A stretch of DNA of 64,000 nt from Anaerolineales bacterium (GTDB lineage Bacteria; Chloroflexota; Anaerolineae; JAAEKA01). The translations under genes were made by a program, and so were the position numbers. The stretch covers positions 1-64,000 of the forward strand of contig JACKBI010000006.1 in the NCBI GenBank assembly GCA_020634615.1. The letters run 5' to 3'. Under the pieces are notes generated by a model. It had not been told where the DNA came from, ran no database searches, and saw only the letters and a program-made list of their open reading frames with translations. Shown here piece after piece: positions 27,211 to 35,449 of the stretch (the stretch's first letter is position 1; each line of letters opens with the position of its first letter).

Positions 27211-27360
27211 CCGGCGCACGCAGCCTGCAGGCGCCGCTGCTGTCGAGACGATGCGTTTCGAATCACAACTGCTGACCTGCTGCTTCTCTCGTCCTTGCCG
27301 TGTCGCCCTAGCAGGGGGCGGGGAGACCGGCGAGGCTCCTGAGGGCAGAAAAAACGGGAC

Positions 27361-27389
27361 GAGGAGCCGCTCATAACGGGCGGCTCCTC
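27361..27389. terminator. Hairpin between the four-Cys protein and the second Ig-like triplet
   Basis: GAGGAGCCGC (27361-27370) pairs perfectly with GCGGCTCCTC (27380-27389). No T-run follows. It lies 28 bp before the ATG of the next gene, so it could limit read-through or stabilise a processed mRNA end rather than fully terminate. Confidence 0.4.
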
Positions 27390-27416
27390 CGACAAGCTAA
27401 CTGGAGGAACTGTAAC

Positions 27417-27794
27417 ATGTCTAACCTGCTTTTGGTCCTGATGATGACTTTGACGCTGGTTGCACCCTTTGCAGGGCCGCGCAACCGACCACCGATCGCC
27501 AACGATGACGAGCTGGTTCTGTTGTATCACCCGGTCCCGACCGTCGACATCCCGGTCCTGGAGAACGATACGGATCCCGACTCGGATCCCCTTGTTGTCA
27601 CCTCACTGCCGATGATCGACGGCGGCAAGGCCGAGATCGTTGGTGGCAACGTGGTTCGCGTGTACCTTGACTGGTCTACGGGCGTCGGGTATCTGGGGGG
27701 TCTGGTGGCCCACGGAACGTATGTCGTAAGTGATGGCATTGCGCAGAGTAGGGCTTCCTGGTACGTCTGGTACTGGCCGGAAATACAACCTTAG
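27417..27794 (+). CDS. Small secreted single-domain cadherin/Ig-like protein 4
   Basis: A 125-aa protein with GGAGGAA before the ATG. The hydrophobic leader without positive charge (MSNLLLVLMMTLTLVAPFA) runs into GPRNRPPIANDDELVLL, DIPVLENDTDPDSDPLVVTS and a terminal YVVSDGIAQSRASWYVWYWP. It is closest to proteins 1 and 5. The PRNxPP entry and WxVWYW end are shared by most members. First of the second triplet. Confidence 0.75.
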   Translation: MSNLLLVLMMTLTLVAPFAGPRNRPPIANDDELVLLYHPVPTVDIPVLENDTDPDSDPLVVTSLPMIDGGKAEIVGGNVVRVYLDWSTGVGYLGGLVAHGTYVVSDGIAQSRASWYVWYWPEIQP

Positions 27795-27827
27795 GCTGCT
27801 GAATACGCGGCACATGGAGGACGCTGT

Positions 27828-28235
27828 ATGTTCACCAAGCTACTTCTGGCATGTCTGACCTTGATGTCCATGCTGACTCCTCCTGGGCCGCGCAATCAGC
27901 CTCCGGTTGCAGTCGAAGACCAGTACTTTCTGTTGGACAACCCTCTTCAGGTTGTGGAAATACCGGTGCTGGCGAACGACTCTGATCCCGATGGCGATGT
28001 TCTAAAGGTGACGGCTTTGCCAGTGAGCGAAGGCGGAACTGCGCGGATACATGAGGACGGGACTGTGCAGGTCTACCTTGACTGGTCCGGCGACTATTCA
28101 GAACCGGAAGGCCTGGTTGCATTCGGCACCTACGTGGTCAGCGATGGTATGGCAGACAGCACATCTGTCTGGTCGGTCTGGTATTGGCCGATCATACCTT
28201 TGCAGACTGCCAGGGTGGCCGGAGAAAGGAACTAA
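27828..28235 (+). CDS. Small secreted single-domain cadherin/Ig-like protein 5
   Basis: A 135-aa protein with GGAGG before the ATG, 33 bp after its neighbour. The leader (MFTKLLLACLTLMSMLTPPG) contains one lysine and one cysteine. The domain reads EIPVLANDSDPDGDVLKVTA with a complete DxDGD-type acidic loop, and ends TSVWSVWYWPIIPLQ followed by an 11-residue tail. Its stop overlaps the start region of the next paralogue, so the triplet should be translated together. Confidence 0.75.
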   Translation: MFTKLLLACLTLMSMLTPPGPRNQPPVAVEDQYFLLDNPLQVVEIPVLANDSDPDGDVLKVTALPVSEGGTARIHEDGTVQVYLDWSGDYSEPEGLVAFGTYVVSDGMADSTSVWSVWYWPIIPLQTARVAGERN

Positions 28236-28236
28236 A

Positions 28237-28602
28237 ATGTCGACGATCATACTTGCTATCGCAATGACCTGGTTCGGTATCCTGTCCATTCCTGCACCGC
28301 GCAATCTACCGCCGGTGGCAGTGAACGACGAGGTCTTCGTCGGCGGGTACACCAACTATCTGGAAATACCCGTCTTCGCCAATGACTACGATCCTGAAGG
28401 GCAACCCATCGAAGTGATAGCCCTGGGTACTGTATATCTTGGCAAAGCTGAGCTTCTTGAAGGCGGTGCGGTCGGCGTCTCTCCGGTCTACCCAACGGAT
28501 CGTGATCCCGATCACTACAAGCCCGTGCTGATTGCCCATGGCACATACATCATCAGCGATGGTCTGCTGACAAGCACAGGGCACTGGTACGTCTGGCACT
28601 AA
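28237..28602 (+). CDS. Small secreted single-domain cadherin/Ig-like protein 6
   Basis: A 121-aa protein. I start it at the ATG at 28237, directly after GGAGAAAGG and the stop of its neighbour, because the leader (MSTIILAIAMTWFGILSIPA) matches the other members; the frame itself is open farther upstream. The body has EIPVFANDYDPEGQPIEVIA, then GTYIISDGLLTSTGHWYVWH at the very end. It pairs with protein 3 of the first triplet. Confidence 0.75.
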   Translation: MSTIILAIAMTWFGILSIPAPRNLPPVAVNDEVFVGGYTNYLEIPVFANDYDPEGQPIEVIALGTVYLGKAELLEGGAVGVSPVYPTDRDPDHYKPVLIAHGTYIISDGLLTSTGHWYVWH

Positions 28603-28653
28603 CGCCCCCGTGCAGACTGACCAACCGGCTACCAAAGCAAGCATCCTGACAGA

Positions 28654-28705
28654 CGCAGGGATGCAGAGAGGTGAGGTCGCTTCTCTGTATCTCTGCATCT
28701 TTGCG
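28654..28705. terminator. Hairpin closing the Ig-like gene run
   Basis: CGCAGGGATGCAGAGA (28654-28669) and TCTCTGCATCTTTGCG (28690-28705) pair at 14 of 16 positions. It lies 52 bp after the last Ig-like stop. No clear T-run follows, so it is a possible terminator or small repeat. Confidence 0.4.
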
Positions 28706-28789
28706 TTGACACCTTGCGGCATTTGCCCGGTCAATGTAGAATCCTTGCAGCTTGGAACATCCCCGTTACATTTTCGCCGGGAGGCTGCT

Positions 28790-29173
28790 GTGTACGACCC
28801 GCTCACTTTGACCCTTTTACCCTGCACGCTGGCCATCTGCCGGCTGGATCCTGCGGCTGCACTGCCAGACTGGGCCGCCGCCGGCAGCTTCTATGCCGCC
28901 ACGCGCACACCCGAGGAGTTGTCGATCGTCTGCGAACAGCACCTCGTCCACGCCGGTGTCGCCTGTCAACGCGATTGGCGTTGTTTGAAGGTGGCCGGTC
29001 CGCTGGATTTTGCGCTGACTGGCGTTCTGGCGCGGCTGGCTGCCCCGCTGGCTGACGCCGCCATTCCGGTCTTCGTCATTTCCACCTACGACACCGACTA
29101 TCTGCTTGTGCAGGCAGCTCAGCTAGCAGTCGCCATCACAGTGTTGCGTACGGCCGGCCACACTGTGATATGA
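28790..29173 (+). CDS. ACT domain-containing protein (COG3603-like)
   Basis: A 127-aa protein. The GTG at 28790 follows GGGAGG and gives the usual family start. The sequence has the two-ACT-like pattern of this family: TLLPCTLAICRLDP, TRTPEELSIVCEQ, LKVAGPLDFALTGVLARLAA and VFVISTYDTDYLLVQ. Members are thought to bind amino acids and act as small allosteric sensors; the ligand is not known here. It stands alone, just upstream of the Crp/Fnr regulator. Confidence 0.8.
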   Translation: MYDPLTLTLLPCTLAICRLDPAAALPDWAAAGSFYAATRTPEELSIVCEQHLVHAGVACQRDWRCLKVAGPLDFALTGVLARLAAPLADAAIPVFVISTYDTDYLLVQAAQLAVAITVLRTAGHTVI

Positions 29174-29302
29174 TGCCAGGGATGTGATACAATAGGCGTC
29201 GCCGGATGCGCGCCTTGCGCATGCGCCGCAACGAACAGCGGGCGCCGTATCAGGGCTTCAACTGCGTAACACCTAGTTAATTGGAAAGGGTCAGTCAGCA
29301 CC

Positions 29303-29989
29303 ATGACCACATCGGAGCAAGTTGCCAGTAAGATAGACTTTTTGAGCAGCCTGGAGTTGTTTCAAGACCTGTCTGTCAAAGAAATCGAAGAGCTGGAGCA
29401 CCTGATCACCATCACGACCGTCAGACGCGGCAAGGTGTTTTATCGCCCCGAGGAGACCGGTGAAGTGTTGTTCGTCTTGCAAGAAGGGCGAGTCCAGTTG
29501 TATCGCATCTCGCAGGAGGGCAAAAAATTGGTGATTGCGTCGCTGGGGCCAGGCTCGCTGTTTGGAGAGATGCCGCTCTTGGGCCAACAATTGCACAAGA
29601 CGTTTGCCGAAGCGGCTGAAGATTGTGTGATCGGTATCATGAGCCGCAAGGATCTGGAACGCCTTTTCCTCAGCAAGCCGCAGGTGGCCATTCGCGTCCT
29701 GGACATGACGGGGCGGCGGCTGCGCGAGGTGGAAGATCGGTTGCGCGCGATGGCTTTCAAGGGCATACCGGCCCGGCTGTCGGCGTTGTTGCTCTTACTG
29801 GCTGAGCAAAACGACGGCATCGACGTTGTCGGCTACACGCATCAGGATCTGGCAGAGACGGCCGGTACATACCGCGAGACAGCGACTCAGGTCCTCAACG
29901 AGCTCAAAGCTCAGGGGTTAATCGATATCGGTCGTAAACGCATCACGATCCTGGATGTCGACGGGTTGCGCGCTATCGCCGACGAATAG
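29303..29989 (+). CDS. Crp/Fnr-family transcriptional regulator
   Basis: A 228-aa protein. Residues about 15-130 form a cyclic-nucleotide-type jelly roll (FYRPEETGEVLFVLQEGRVQ; PGSLFGEMPLLGQ). Residues about 150-220 form the winged helix (YTHQDLAETAGTYRETATQV), whose recognition helix has the Arg-Glu pair common to the family. It has only one cysteine, so it lacks the Fe-S cluster of true FNR. Its effector cannot be read from the sequence. It may control the ferredoxin genes downstream. Confidence 0.88.
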   Translation: MTTSEQVASKIDFLSSLELFQDLSVKEIEELEHLITITTVRRGKVFYRPEETGEVLFVLQEGRVQLYRISQEGKKLVIASLGPGSLFGEMPLLGQQLHKTFAEAAEDCVIGIMSRKDLERLFLSKPQVAIRVLDMTGRRLREVEDRLRAMAFKGIPARLSALLLLLAEQNDGIDVVGYTHQDLAETAGTYRETATQVLNELKAQGLIDIGRKRITILDVDGLRAIADE

Positions 29990-30050
29990 CCCGTACTGGT
30001 TGTTCCGACCTGAGACGGAGATTGTGATTGCCTGCGCGAGCGTTTTTGTT

Positions 30051-30079
30051 TTGACAATTGATCACAGTCATTGTACAAT
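30051..30079 (+). promoter_or_regulatory. Promoter of the ferredoxin genes
   Basis: TTGACA (30051-30056), 17-bp spacer, TACAAT (30074-30079). The spacer contains TTGATCACAGTCAT (30057-30070), a weak Crp/Fnr-like dyad that would place a bound regulator over the promoter as a repressor. A leader of about 165 nt without a gene follows. Confidence 0.6.
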
Positions 30080-30251
30080 TTTTACAACTGCTCAGGTTCA
30101 GGCTCCATTAGCTCCAGCCCATGCGCCAGGGCAAGCAGGTTCCACCAATGTTCATTTATTGCGCCGCGCCGGCTTGCGGCAACCCCGCTGCCCGTACGGT
30201 CGCTCCATGGTCGCCGCCGCTGCGTGACCTCGTACAGGAGGCTACTACTTC

Positions 30252-30524
30252 ATGACACATGTGATCACCGATCTGTGCATTCGCGATGGCGCGTGCGTTG
30301 AGGTGTGTCCGGTTGAGTGCATCATCCCCGGCCAGCCAGAAAAAGAATGGCCGTGGTATTACATCGACCCTGACACCTGCATCGACTGCGGCGCGTGCAT
30401 CCCGGAATGCCCTGTGGAGGCGATCTTCCCCGAGGCCGATGTTCCTAAGGAATACGGCAAGTCAGAGGCATTCAACGCCGATTTCTTCAAGAGCGGCCCC
30501 GGCTACGAAGCCTTGAACATGTAG
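30252..30524 (+). CDS. Small dicluster ferredoxin
   Basis: A 90-aa acidic protein with CAGGAGG before the ATG. It has a canonical second cluster motif CIDCGACIPECP and an N-terminal set CIRDGACVEVCPVEC, whose spacing (C-x5-C-x3-C-x3-C) resembles the 3Fe-4S/4Fe-4S type of 7Fe ferredoxins. It should be a soluble electron carrier in the cytoplasm. A close paralogue follows 114 bp later, so this is a tandem duplication. Confidence 0.88.
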   Translation: MTHVITDLCIRDGACVEVCPVECIIPGQPEKEWPWYYIDPDTCIDCGACIPECPVEAIFPEADVPKEYGKSEAFNADFFKSGPGYEALNM

Positions 30525-30638
30525 CAGGCCGGCGCTTCGCCCAGGCATTTCCCGGATTCGATCCGGCGTCGATTGATTTCAGCCGAGAGACCGCGCTTTG
30601 CCGGCCCTCGCAATTTCACCTCATTTCAGGAGACTCCC

Positions 30639-30992
30639 ATGACTCACATTATTACCGAACTCTGTTTGCGCGATGGCGCCTGCGTCGAAGTGTGTCCGGT
30701 CGAGTGCATCATCCCCGGCCAGCCCGAGAGCGAGTGGCCGTGGTATTTCATTGACCCCGATACCTGCATCGACTGCGGCGCGTGCGTGCCTGAGTGTCCG
30801 TTCGAGGCTATCTTCCCCGAGGAAGACGTGCCCGATGACTACGTCCTCAAGGCTGGCCAGGAATACGTGCCCTTCGACACCAAGGAACGCGTTACGGCTG
30901 ATGGCGGCGAGGTCCGCGATCTGACCGCCGGTACCCAGCCGAACTACGATTTCTTCAGCGACGGGCCGGGCTACGACGCGCTGGACATGTAG
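30639..30992 (+). CDS. Small dicluster ferredoxin (tandem paralogue)
   Basis: A 117-aa protein; I chose the ATG at 30639 because CAGGAG precedes it and the next residues (MTHIITELCLRDGACVEVCP) match the first copy. The second cluster motif is CIDCGACVPECP. The C-terminal part is about 27 residues longer than in the first copy (DVPDDYVLKAGQEYVPFDTK...), then both end in a similar FFSDGPGYDALDM tail. Likely used with different partner enzymes from the first copy. Confidence 0.87.
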   Translation: MTHIITELCLRDGACVEVCPVECIIPGQPESEWPWYFIDPDTCIDCGACVPECPFEAIFPEEDVPDDYVLKAGQEYVPFDTKERVTADGGEVRDLTAGTQPNYDFFSDGPGYDALDM

Positions 30993-31048
30993 CTCCAGTT
31001 GATCCGCCACACTCTGCCGGAGTTCTGGCGCGGATCATACCGAGATCC

Positions 31049-31084
31049 AAAGAGGGCCTCTGCTGCAAAGCGGAGGCTCTCTTC
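31049..31084. terminator. Terminator hairpin after the ferredoxins
   Basis: AAGAGGGCCTCTGCT and AGCGGAGGCTCTCTT pair with two mismatches around a GCAA loop. It lies about 55 bp after the second ferredoxin stop. Confidence 0.6.
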
Positions 31085-31198
31085 GTTGTCGCATCGCTGC
31101 TGCTCGCCATGACTGGCAGTTCATTCGCAGCCGATGTGGCATAATCACCGGCACTGTAATAACTGCCAGTTTTGCCAACACGGAATGGAAGAAACAAG

Positions 31199-32590
31199 AT
31201 GACAACAGATTTTCGTATCGAAAAAGACTCACTGGGACCGGTACAGGTGCCAGCCGACGCACTCTACGGCGCACAGACCATGCGCGCGGTGGAGAACTTC
31301 CCCATCAGCGGCATCCCCTTCCCGCGCAGCTTCATACGTGCGCTGGGGCTGGTCAAGCTGGCCGCCGCGCAGGTCAACCAGGAACTGGGACACCTGGAGC
31401 CGCAACTGGCCGAGGCAATTGTCCAGGCGTCGCAGGAGGTGGCGGACGGTCGCTGGGATGGGGATTTCCCGATTGACATCTATCAGACCGGCTCCGGCAC
31501 TTCGACCAACATGAACGCCAACGAGGTGATCAGCAACCGCGCCATCCAGATTCTGGGCGGTGAGGTCGGCTCCAAGTCGCCCGTACACCCCAACGACCAC
31601 GTCAACATGGGCCAAAGCTCCAACGACGTGATCCCGACGGCCATCCACGTCGCAGCTTATCTCGAAGTGATCGAGGCGCTACTGCCCGCTCTGCATCACC
31701 TGCATGCTGCGCTGCTGGACAAGTCGGTTGCCTTCGATGATGCGTTGAAAACCGGCCGCACCCACCTGATGGATGCGATGCCGGTGCGGCTGGGCCAGGA
31801 GTTTGGCGGCTACGCAGCCCAGATCAAGGCCGGCATCGAGCGGGTCGAGGCCAGTCTGCCGCGGCTGGCGGAGCTGGCGTTGGGTGGCACTGCGGTCGGT
31901 ACCGGCATCAACGCGCTGCCCGGTTTCGCTGCTGCGGTCGCAGTTCGCCTGTCCGAGATCACCGGCGCGCCCTTTCGCGAGGCAGACAACCACTTCGCCG
32001 CGCAGGCGTCCATGGATGCCTGCGTCGAACTCAGCGGCCAGCTTAAGGCCGTGGCTGTGTCGCTGATGAAAATCAGCAACGACCTTCGCTGGATGAACTC
32101 AGGTCCCATCGCCGGTCTGGGCGAAATCGTGCTGCCAGCTTTGCAGCCCGGCTCAAGCATCATGCCCGGCAAGATCAACCCGGTAATCCCGGAGGCGATG
32201 ACCATGGTGTGCGCACAGGTCTTTGGCAACGACCAGGTCGTGACCATCGCCGGCCAATCGGGGACCTTCGAACTGAATGTCATGCTGCCCGTGCTGGCCC
32301 GCAACCTGCTGGAGTCCATCACCCTGCTGGCCAATGCCAGCCGCGTGCTGGCCGATCTGGCTATCGCCGGTCTGGTGGCCAACCGTGACAAGATGCTCTA
32401 CCTGGTGGACAAGAACCCGATCCTGGTCACTGCCCTGAACCCGGTTATCGGCTACGACAAGGCCGCCCAGGCTGCCAAGAAAGCGTACGCCGAGGGCCGC
32501 ACGGTCAAAGAGGTCGTGGTGGAACTGGGCTTCCTGGACGAAGCCGAGGCGACGCGGCTCCTGGACGCGCGGCCGATGACAGGCGACTGA
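31199..32590 (+). CDS. fumC: Fumarate hydratase, class II
   Basis: A 463-aa protein that interconverts fumarate and malate in the citric acid cycle. It begins at the ATG at 31199, after GGAAGAA. Family motifs are complete: TGSGTSTNMNANEVISNRA, HPNDHVNMGQSSNDVIPTA, TGRTHLMDAMPV and the signature GSSIMPGKINPVIPE. Length and domain order match iron-independent class II fumarases. It is not in an operon with other cycle genes. Confidence 0.95.
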   Translation: MTTDFRIEKDSLGPVQVPADALYGAQTMRAVENFPISGIPFPRSFIRALGLVKLAAAQVNQELGHLEPQLAEAIVQASQEVADGRWDGDFPIDIYQTGSGTSTNMNANEVISNRAIQILGGEVGSKSPVHPNDHVNMGQSSNDVIPTAIHVAAYLEVIEALLPALHHLHAALLDKSVAFDDALKTGRTHLMDAMPVRLGQEFGGYAAQIKAGIERVEASLPRLAELALGGTAVGTGINALPGFAAAVAVRLSEITGAPFREADNHFAAQASMDACVELSGQLKAVAVSLMKISNDLRWMNSGPIAGLGEIVLPALQPGSSIMPGKINPVIPEAMTMVCAQVFGNDQVVTIAGQSGTFELNVMLPVLARNLLESITLLANASRVLADLAIAGLVANRDKMLYLVDKNPILVTALNPVIGYDKAAQAAKKAYAEGRTVKEVVVELGFLDEAEATRLLDARPMTGD

Positions 32591-32675
32591 CCCCTCACCC
32601 CCAGCCCCTCTCCCACAGGGAGAGGGGAGCGCCGGAAATTTCCTCTCCCTCAGGGAGAGGGCTAGGGTGAGGGAA
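32591..32675. repeat. Inverted CCCTCTCCC / GGGAGAGGG repeat
   Basis: Left arm about 32592-32630 (CCCTCACCCCCAGCCCCTC) and right arm about 32641-32673 (GGGAGAGGGCTAGGGTGAGG) are inverted copies with inner hairpins of CTCTCCC/GGGAGAG. Similar elements are seen between genes in many unrelated bacteria. It may act as the fumC terminator. Confidence 0.65.
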
Positions 32676-32705
32676 AGCCACCCTCAAACACAAACCACCA
32701 CCAAG

Positions 32706-33299
32706 ATGACCTCCCCTTCCTACGACTACACCCAGCGCGCCGGCGTCCTGCCCATCTCCTGGAACGACTTCCACGGGCTGTGCAAGGCGCTGGCGCTGGG
32801 CGTTCAGTCGTATCAGCCCCAAATCATTCTTGCGGTGGGGCGCGGCGGCTACTACCCCGGCACGCTGCTGGCGCACATGCTGCGCATCGACGTCTTCCCG
32901 GTGTACCTGACGCGGCGGGTAAACGATCAGGTCGTTCGCAACCACCCGCAGTGGATCGTCGAGCCGCCGTCTGCGGTCGCCGGCAAGCGCGTCCTGATCG
33001 TGGACGAGATCAGCAGCAGCGGCGCAACCGTGCGACTGGTGTGCGAGAAGGCGCTGGCACTTGCCGCGGCCGCGGCGCGCGTGGCGGTCCTTTACGCGCA
33101 CAGTTGGGGTACCGAGATGCCCGACTACATCGGTCTGGTGTCCGACGCGTTGATTCTCAACCCGTGGGACCGGGAGGTGCTGACCGCGGATGGTTTCGCG
33201 ATACACCCCGAATATCGCCATGCGCTGGAGGGACAAGGATTGGCGCCGGATGGATCGTATCTGGTCGATGCCCCGTCGTTCATCCTTGCCAAGGGATAA
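32706..33299 (+). CDS. Purine-type phosphoribosyltransferase domain protein
   Basis: A 197-aa protein with the PRTase fold: ILAVGRGGYYPGTLLAHML (PP-loop region) and the PRPP-binding signature RVLIVDEISSSGATVRLV (about residues 97-114). It resembles the xanthine/hypoxanthine branch and the Gpt-like family used in purine salvage; the base is not clear from sequence. The start at 32706 is the first ATG giving the family N-terminus, and I see no good ribosome site. It follows fumC across the inverted repeat. Confidence 0.82.
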   Translation: MTSPSYDYTQRAGVLPISWNDFHGLCKALALGVQSYQPQIILAVGRGGYYPGTLLAHMLRIDVFPVYLTRRVNDQVVRNHPQWIVEPPSAVAGKRVLIVDEISSSGATVRLVCEKALALAAAAARVAVLYAHSWGTEMPDYIGLVSDALILNPWDREVLTADGFAIHPEYRHALEGQGLAPDGSYLVDAPSFILAKG

Positions 33300-33310
33300 T
33301 CCCCCGCACC

Positions 33311-33507
33311 TGTCATTCCCGCGAAAGCGGGAATCCACGCTTCACGGTCCTGGCGTCTCACCTGCGCGGGAATGACGGAATACGGGACGCAAACGATTGT
33401 TTGTCCTGAAGCAGGGATGTCGGCTCACCCGTGTCATTCCCGCGAAAGCGGGAATCCACTCTTCACGGTCCTGGATTCCCGCCTGCGCGGGAATGACGGA
33501 ATACGGG
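33311..33507. repeat. Two 76-bp copies of an ATTCCCGCG...GGGAAT repeat
   Basis: Copies at 33311-33386 and 33432-33507 are nearly identical. Each begins with GTCATTCCCGCGAAAGCGGG, itself a hairpin, and ends with CGCGGGAATGACGGAATACG, so the ends are inverted repeats. The core resembles the dRS3-type (ATTCCC-N-GGGAAT) repeats known from Neisseria and other genera. They separate two convergent genes. Confidence 0.8.
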
Positions 33508-33509
33508 CT

Positions 33510-34391
33510 TCAACTGGCGGCTCTGTCCACCCAACGCACGAACTGCCCGTGCTCGATCTCCCGTCCGGCGCTGCGGTCGAGCGTCACCATTCGCCCCGCC
33601 GTCAGATCGCCGCGGTGACCGGCCATCATGGCGCGCATCGTCTCCAGAATCGCGGTGAAGTCCGCCGACCTCGTGTACAGCGTCGCTACCACCAGCCGCG
33701 GCTGCTGGCTTAGCACTGACCGGCAGGCAGCACATAATTCCCCGTACAACTGCTCGAAACTCCATACTTCGCCGCCCGGCCCCCGGCCAAAGGCCGGCGG
33801 GTCCATGATGATCCCGTCGTAGCGCACGCCCCGTCGCTCCTCGCGCCGCAGATACTTCAGCGCATCCTCGACGATCCAGCGCACCGGCCTGTCCGCCAGC
33901 CCCGACAGCGCCTGGTTTTCCCGCGCCCGGACGACAGCACGCTTCGACGCGTCGACATGCGTGACACGCGCGCCTGCGCGTGCGGCCGCCAGCGTCGCCA
34001 GGCCGGTGTACCCGAACAGGTTGATCAGATGCAGCGGGCGACCCGCTGCAGCCACCTGCGTCTCGATCCAGTCCCATTGCAGCGCGTTTTCCGGGAACAC
34101 GCCGACATGCCGCGACTCATCGACTTCGAGCTGGCACTGCAAACCGTGATAGTCGATAACCCAGCGACGGTCGAATGGATGCTGCACGACCCAGCGGCCG
34201 CCCTGCTCGCCTTGCTGGTAGACAGCATGCGCCGCTAGCCAGTCGCGCGCCGGTAAGGCTGGCTGCCAGGTCGCCTGCGCTTCCGGGCGCGCCAGCACCA
34301 CCGGGCCGAAGCGTTCCATCTTCTGGCCGTCGCCGCTGTCCATCAGTTCGTAGTCGGTCCAGCCTTTGGCGGACAGAGCAGGTAGGTTCAT
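33510..34391 (-). CDS. SAM-dependent RNA methyltransferase (COG1092/RlmI-like)
   Basis: A 293-aa protein. It has a SAM-binding motif LINLFGYTGLATLAAARAGA (about 117-136), VTHVDASKRAV and the catalytic-type DPPAFGRGPGG near residue 207. These match the RlmI/RlmK-like class that methylates rRNA cytosine or guanine; the N-terminal PUA domain of RlmI is shortened or missing. The start at 34391 overlaps the stop of the transporter gene by 4 bp (ATGA), so the two are co-translated. Confidence 0.82.
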   Translation of the reverse strand: MNLPALSAKGWTDYELMDSGDGQKMERFGPVVLARPEAQATWQPALPARDWLAAHAVYQQGEQGGRWVVQHPFDRRWVIDYHGLQCQLEVDESRHVGVFPENALQWDWIETQVAAAGRPLHLINLFGYTGLATLAAARAGARVTHVDASKRAVVRARENQALSGLADRPVRWIVEDALKYLRREERRGVRYDGIIMDPPAFGRGPGGEVWSFEQLYGELCAACRSVLSQQPRLVVATLYTRSADFTAILETMRAMMAGHRGDLTAGRMVTLDRSAGREIEHGQFVRWVDRAAS

Positions 34392-35302
34392 GTCAGGAAG
34401 ATGAGAGCCGTGCCGGTCAACGCGATCAGCGTGCCGATAATCGCGCGCGAGGTGACTCGTTCGCCAAAGAAGTAGCGGGACAGCGGGATCAGCATCACCG
34501 GCGACAGCGCCATCAGCGTCGCGGCGATGCCCACGGGCGCGTTTTGCACTGCGATCATCGAATTCCACACGCCGAGAAAGGGGCCGGTGAACGCGCCGCC
34601 GGCGATCAGAATCAGCGCGCGCCGGTCGCGCAGCGCGCCGATGGTAGCAGGACCCCGGCCGCGCAGCAGCGTGAAGAGCCAGATCGCTGCGGTTGCCACC
34701 ACCATGCGGATCACTGTCGCCGACAGGGGCGGAAAGCCGCCTTCGAGCCCTTTCTTGGAAAGGAGCAAACCCAGCGCCTGGCCGGCCGCGCCGCCCAGCG
34801 CCAGCAGCACGCCGATGAGGTAGATGCGCCGGTTGTCGTCGCCGGCAAAGGCGATGCGACTGCGATTGCTGCGCCGCTCCGATACTACCCACGCAACACC
34901 GAACAGCGTCAAGGTCATGGCCAACAACTCGACAGCCGTCAGCACTTCCTTGAAAATAAGCCACGCCAGCACGGTACTCATGACCGGGACGGTGGTCATG
35001 ACGACCTGCGAACGCCGCGGGCCAATCGACACATATGCCTGAAACAGGAAGGCATCGCCGATGGCCAGACCGACGATGCCTGACAGTCCGAGCCAGAACC
35101 AGGGTTCCTTGCCCGCTCCCACCGGCCACCACTGGCCCTGCAAGACCAGGTGGGCGATGGACAAGTAAAACACCGCCATCGCCAGCCGCGTCACGTTGAC
35201 GACCGCAGAGCCAACGCGTTGCCCCGCGAAGGTGAACTGGATGCCGGTTATCGACCAGAGGATGGATGTGGCCAGCGCGGCCAGCTCACCGATGCCAGGC
35301 AT
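34388..35302 (-). CDS. EamA/DMT-family membrane transporter
   Basis: A 304-aa protein with about ten hydrophobic helices arranged as two EamA repeats (first about 5-135, second about 155-300). Typical phrases are SAVVNVTRLAMAVFYL and GPFLGVWNSMIAVQNAPVGI. Members export amino acids, nucleosides or other metabolites; the substrate cannot be assigned. It is the first gene of a two-gene leftward operon. Confidence 0.85.
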   Translation of the reverse strand: MPGIGELAALATSILWSITGIQFTFAGQRVGSAVVNVTRLAMAVFYLSIAHLVLQGQWWPVGAGKEPWFWLGLSGIVGLAIGDAFLFQAYVSIGPRRSQVVMTTVPVMSTVLAWLIFKEVLTAVELLAMTLTLFGVAWVVSERRSNRSRIAFAGDDNRRIYLIGVLLALGGAAGQALGLLLSKKGLEGGFPPLSATVIRMVVATAAIWLFTLLRGRGPATIGALRDRRALILIAGGAFTGPFLGVWNSMIAVQNAPVGIAATLMALSPVMLIPLSRYFFGERVTSRAIIGTLIALTGTALIFLT

Positions 35303-35449
35303 AATGTGGGTCAGAAAGACAGGACGCGGACGAGCGCTGACTGCCGCGGATTGCTCATGAAACCGATCATGCTTCTGATCAATCCGCGTGTTCCGCGTTG
35401 ATCTGCGTCCAGTTGCGGGGCTGCGGCGAGGCTGCTGGAATCGACGGTG

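Noticed and set aside
29303..29989. Calling the regulator FNR itself
   Set aside because: It lacks the N-terminal cysteine cluster needed for the oxygen-labile Fe-S centre.
33311..33507. Possible CRISPR or attachment site
   Set aside because: Only two 76-bp copies with inverted ends and no integrase or cas gene nearby; fits a small palindromic repeat.
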